Below are positions 14,770-16,534 of a stretch of DNA of 16,534 nucleotides, one piece after another. The notes below the pieces were generated by a model. It was not told the origin of the DNA, ran no database searches, and was given only the letters and a program-made list of their open reading frames with translations. Position 1 is the stretch's first letter. Each line of letters begins with the position of its first letter. Source of the DNA: UBA9865 sp035647835 (GTDB lineage Bacteria; Bacillota; Dethiobacteria; Dethiobacterales; Dethiobacteraceae); the NCBI GenBank assembly GCA_035647835.1, contig DASRMS010000109.1, positions 1-16,534 on the forward strand, written 5' to 3'. A program made the position numbers and the translations under genes.

Positions 14770-14930
14770 ATGAAGGCATAGGGCAACATATTTTAGCTGA
14801 ATTTTATGGCTGCCCTGCGGAAATCCTTAATGATAGACAAAGGATTGAACGCCTGATGGTTGAAGCAGCGTTGGAAACACCATTTAACATTTTTGAACAT
14901 GAAGTCTTCGTTAAAGCAGCGAACTTCTAA
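14770..14930 (+). pseudogene. speD: Decayed S-adenosylmethionine decarboxylase gene (speD remnant)
   Basis: SpeD makes the aminopropyl donor for spermidine synthesis. The frame beginning GEGIGQ-like at 14772 reads GQHILAEFYGCPAEILND, then RIERLMVEAALE, which matches the SpeD N terminus. There is no in-frame start codon. The ATG at 14770 reads ATG AAG GCA TAG, and a single missing base there would restore Met-Lys-Ala-Leu-Gly-Gln-His, the family start. After MVEAALE (near codon 36) the frame jumps to 17 residues (TPFNIFEHEVFVKAANF) and a stop at 14928. The region that should carry the Ser processing site, His and Cys (about 70-80 residues) is absent. The remnant encodes about 53 codons against the usual 115-130. 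Start frameshift plus internal deletion make it non-functional. The promoter and the downstream speE are intact. The SpeD identification is from family memory of the N terminus; the C-terminal tail match is weaker. Confidence 0.8.
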
Positions 14931-14948
14931 CCGAAAGGGGGAAGATAG

Positions 14949-15863
14949 TTGAGTGCACCTAATTGGAAATGGTTTATTGAATACACACACCCCAGCCAAG
15001 CGCATATGCATGGCGTCGAGCAGTATATTTACAGCGGTAAAACAAAATACCAGGTAGTAGAAATTATGGAAACTGATTTTTACGGCAGATGCCTGGTGCT
15101 TGATGGTAAAATTCAATCTTCACAATATGATGAGTATATTTACCATGAAACGCTGATTCAACCTGCTATGACGCTGCACCCTGAGCCCAAGAATGTAATG
15201 ATAGTTGGTGGTGGCGAAGGGGCAGTCTTACGGGAGATTCTCCGCCACCCCACCATTGAACAAATAGTTATGGTGGATATTGACCGGGAAGTAGTTGAAC
15301 TATGTAAAGAGTATTTGCCTGAATGGCACCAAGGCGCATTTGAGAATCCCAAAGTGCAAGTACATTACATGGATGCACGTAAATATCTTAAAAAAACAGA
15401 TGAAGTATTTGACATCATTTTTATGGATCTCACTGAACCTTTGGACGATGGACCGTCCTACTTACTGTTTACCAAACAGTTTTTCAAAATTGCCAGTGAA
15501 CGTTTAGCCGATGATGGGATTATTGCTTTACAAGCGGGTTCATTTAACCCTCGTTTAATAGAATGCCATGCGGCTATTTGCAATACTTTAAAGACAGCTT
15601 TTCCCATTGTCCGTTCCTATTGGAACTTCATTCCTTCCTATGATTCTACATGGGGTTTTGCTCTCGCTGCCAAAACCTCTGACCCGCTGCAGCTGACAGT
15701 TAAAGAAATTGATCGGCGCCTGGAGGAAAGAAGTGTGACAAAATTAAAGTATTATGATGGAGAAACACATCAAGCAATCTTTGCTATTCCCAAGGACATC
15801 CGGGCAGCTAAAGTAAAGGAACAACGGATTATTGCCGATGACAGACCGCTAATTACATATTAG
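14949..15863 (+). CDS. speE: Polyamine aminopropyltransferase (spermidine/thermospermine synthase family, SpeE)
   Basis: Transfers an aminopropyl group from decarboxylated S-adenosylmethionine to a polyamine acceptor. The start is TTG at 14949, eight bases after AAAGGGGG; no in-frame ATG is better placed. The 304 residues have the N-terminal beta domain (WFIEYTHPSQAHMHGVEQ), LDGKIQSSQYDEYIYHE at 51-67 contacting the polyamine, the donor-binding GGGEGAVLRE at 87-96, and acidic Asp110/Asp112 at the end of the second strand. The catalytic segment is MDLTEPLDDGPSYLLFT, with the likely base at Asp160. GGGEG in place of the common GGGDG, and DLTEP...GPSYLLFT in place of DxTDPxGP, resemble the ACL5/thermospermine-synthase branch. 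The acceptor is therefore uncertain (putrescine, spermidine or agmatine). The adjacent speD is degenerate. Downstream ndk follows after 22 bases. Confidence 0.88.
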   Translation: MSAPNWKWFIEYTHPSQAHMHGVEQYIYSGKTKYQVVEIMETDFYGRCLVLDGKIQSSQYDEYIYHETLIQPAMTLHPEPKNVMIVGGGEGAVLREILRHPTIEQIVMVDIDREVVELCKEYLPEWHQGAFENPKVQVHYMDARKYLKKTDEVFDIIFMDLTEPLDDGPSYLLFTKQFFKIASERLADDGIIALQAGSFNPRLIECHAAICNTLKTAFPIVRSYWNFIPSYDSTWGFALAAKTSDPLQLTVKEIDRRLEERSVTKLKYYDGETHQAIFAIPKDIRAAKVKEQRIIADDRPLITY

Positions 15864-15885
15864 TAGTAAATGAGGAGTGACAAAC

Positions 15886-16338
15886 GTGGAAAAAACTTAT
15901 GTAATGGTAAAACCAGATGGTGTACAGCGCAATTTAGTTGGTGAAATTATCTGCCGCTTTGAAAAGCGAGGATTAAAACTTGTGGGGCTTAAATTAATGC
16001 AGATTCCGCAGGAACTGGCCGCCAAACATTACGGTGAACACCAAGGCAAACCTTTTTATGGTGGATTAATTGACTTTATTACTTCAGGACCCGTCGTGGC
16101 CATGGTTTGGGAAGGTCTAAATGCTGTGTCTGTTGTGCGGACCATGATGGGTAAAACTAACCCAGCTGAGGCTGCCCCAGGGACAATCCGTGGCGACTTG
16201 GCGATGTATATGGGTAATAATGTGGTGCATGGTTCTGATTCACCAGACAGTGCAACTAGAGAGATTAATCTTTTCTTCACAACTGATGAGTTAGTTGACT
16301 ACAAAAAAGCAACTGATTTCTGGCTGAACGGAAAATAA
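15886..16338 (+). CDS. ndk: Nucleoside diphosphate kinase
   Basis: Balances nucleoside triphosphate pools by phosphate transfer through a phosphohistidine. The frame is open from a GTG at 15877, but that codon overlaps the GAGGAG ribosome binding site (15872-15877). The GTG at 15886, eight bases later, gives the family N terminus MEKTYVMVKPDGVQR. The 150-residue protein has the KPDGVQRN phosphate-binding motif at 9-16, PFYGGLIDFITSGPV at 56-70, RTMMGKTNPAEAAPGTIRGD at 85-104 and the active-site NVVHGSDS with His115. Length fits bacterial Ndk. It is the last gene of the transcription unit with speE. The pairing has no obvious metabolic logic and is probably incidental. Confidence 0.96.
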   Translation: MEKTYVMVKPDGVQRNLVGEIICRFEKRGLKLVGLKLMQIPQELAAKHYGEHQGKPFYGGLIDFITSGPVVAMVWEGLNAVSVVRTMMGKTNPAEAAPGTIRGDLAMYMGNNVVHGSDSPDSATREINLFFTTDELVDYKKATDFWLNGK

Positions 16339-16352
16339 GCTACAGAGCAAAG

Positions 16353-16384
16353 AAAATGCACACCTGCGGGTGTGCATTTTAAAT
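16353..16384 (+). terminator. Intrinsic terminator after ndk
   Basis: AAAATGCACACC (16353-16364) pairs perfectly with GGTGTGCATTTT (16369-16380) around TGCG. The A/T ends allow termination in either direction. Confidence 0.92.
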
Positions 16385-16420
16385 TGGATAGAAAATTATA
16401 TTATCCTTGGGTTATTTAAG

Positions 16421-16511
16421 AGGGATTCCCTTTTAGTCTTGCGGGGTGGCAGCCCCTAAAGCACAAACAAGACGCATCATTGAGAAAAGAGCGCAGCGTC
16501 TTTTCTGTGCT
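16421..16511. repeat. Cluster of inverted repeats at the right edge
   Basis: Three hairpins lie in a row: AGGGA/TCCCT (16421-16431), GGGG/CCCC (16443-16456) and a long one with two helices, AGCACA/TGTGCT (16460-16465/16506-16511) and AAGACGC/GCGTCTT (16469-16475/16496-16502). No gene is visible between 16385 and the window end. The long hairpin could end a transcript on the far side, be a leader RNA, or be a small palindromic repeat element. I recognise no RNA family. Confidence 0.5.
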
Positions 16512-16534
16512 ATTCTGTAATCGTATATTAACAC

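Noticed and set aside
14793..15116. Minus-strand frame across the speD remnant and the speE start
   Set aside because: It overlaps two plus-strand features with family support and has no ribosome binding site or recognisable domain.
1..16534. CRISPR array, insertion sequence, prophage or defence island
   Set aside because: No regularly spaced repeats, transposase, integrase or known defence domains were seen on either strand.

Overview
The window looks like a chromosomal segment of a low- to mid-GC Gram-positive bacterium, most likely a Clostridia-type Firmicute. Four things support this: a T-box leader, strong AGGAGG-type ribosome binding sites, short operons closed by U-tailed hairpins, and lipoprotein substrate-binding proteins. 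The genus cannot be told from the sequence alone. I see no rRNA or tRNA gene, CRISPR array, phage gene or transposase.

Layout, left to right. (1) A T-box riboswitch with a probable UGG (Trp) specifier controls a three-gene ABC importer (binding lipoprotein, permease, ATPase; trpXYZ type). A further folded leader lies between the T-box terminator and the first gene. (2) A CoA-disulfide/persulfide reductase fused to a rhodanese domain stands alone between its own promoter region and a strong terminator. (3) A small, glycine-rich, probably membrane-active protein of 57 residues lies on the minus strand and has a very good ribosome binding site. (4) An SRAP (YedK/HMCES-type) abasic-site-binding protein runs convergently into a minus-strand CBS-domain-pair protein. 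(5) After a 400-base regulatory gap comes a complete five-gene oligopeptide ABC importer in the order oppB-C-D-F-A, with a hairpin before the binding-protein gene and a terminator after it. (6) A conserved pair of unknown role follows: an ACT-domain protein (UPF0237) and a UPF0210 (PFL-like fold) protein. (7) A polyamine locus has a good sigma-A promoter, a decayed speD remnant (frameshifted start, catalytic core deleted) and an intact aminopropyltransferase whose motifs resemble the ACL5/thermospermine-synthase branch. It runs on to ndk and a terminator. (8) The last 150 bases hold only inverted repeats.

The theme is nutrient import and amino-acid sensing (Trp-responsive importer, peptide importer, ACT protein), with sulfur/redox and DNA-damage housekeeping between. 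Most genes belong to known families. The points most worth a second look are the speD remnant beside an intact ACL5-like synthase, the folded RNA segments in the trp and cdr leaders, the unannotated 57-residue glycine-zipper protein, and the ACT/UPF0210 pair. Start codons were corrected from the longest open frame in several genes (SRAP, oppC, oppA, ACT, ndk and the small protein) using ribosome binding site spacing and family N-termini.
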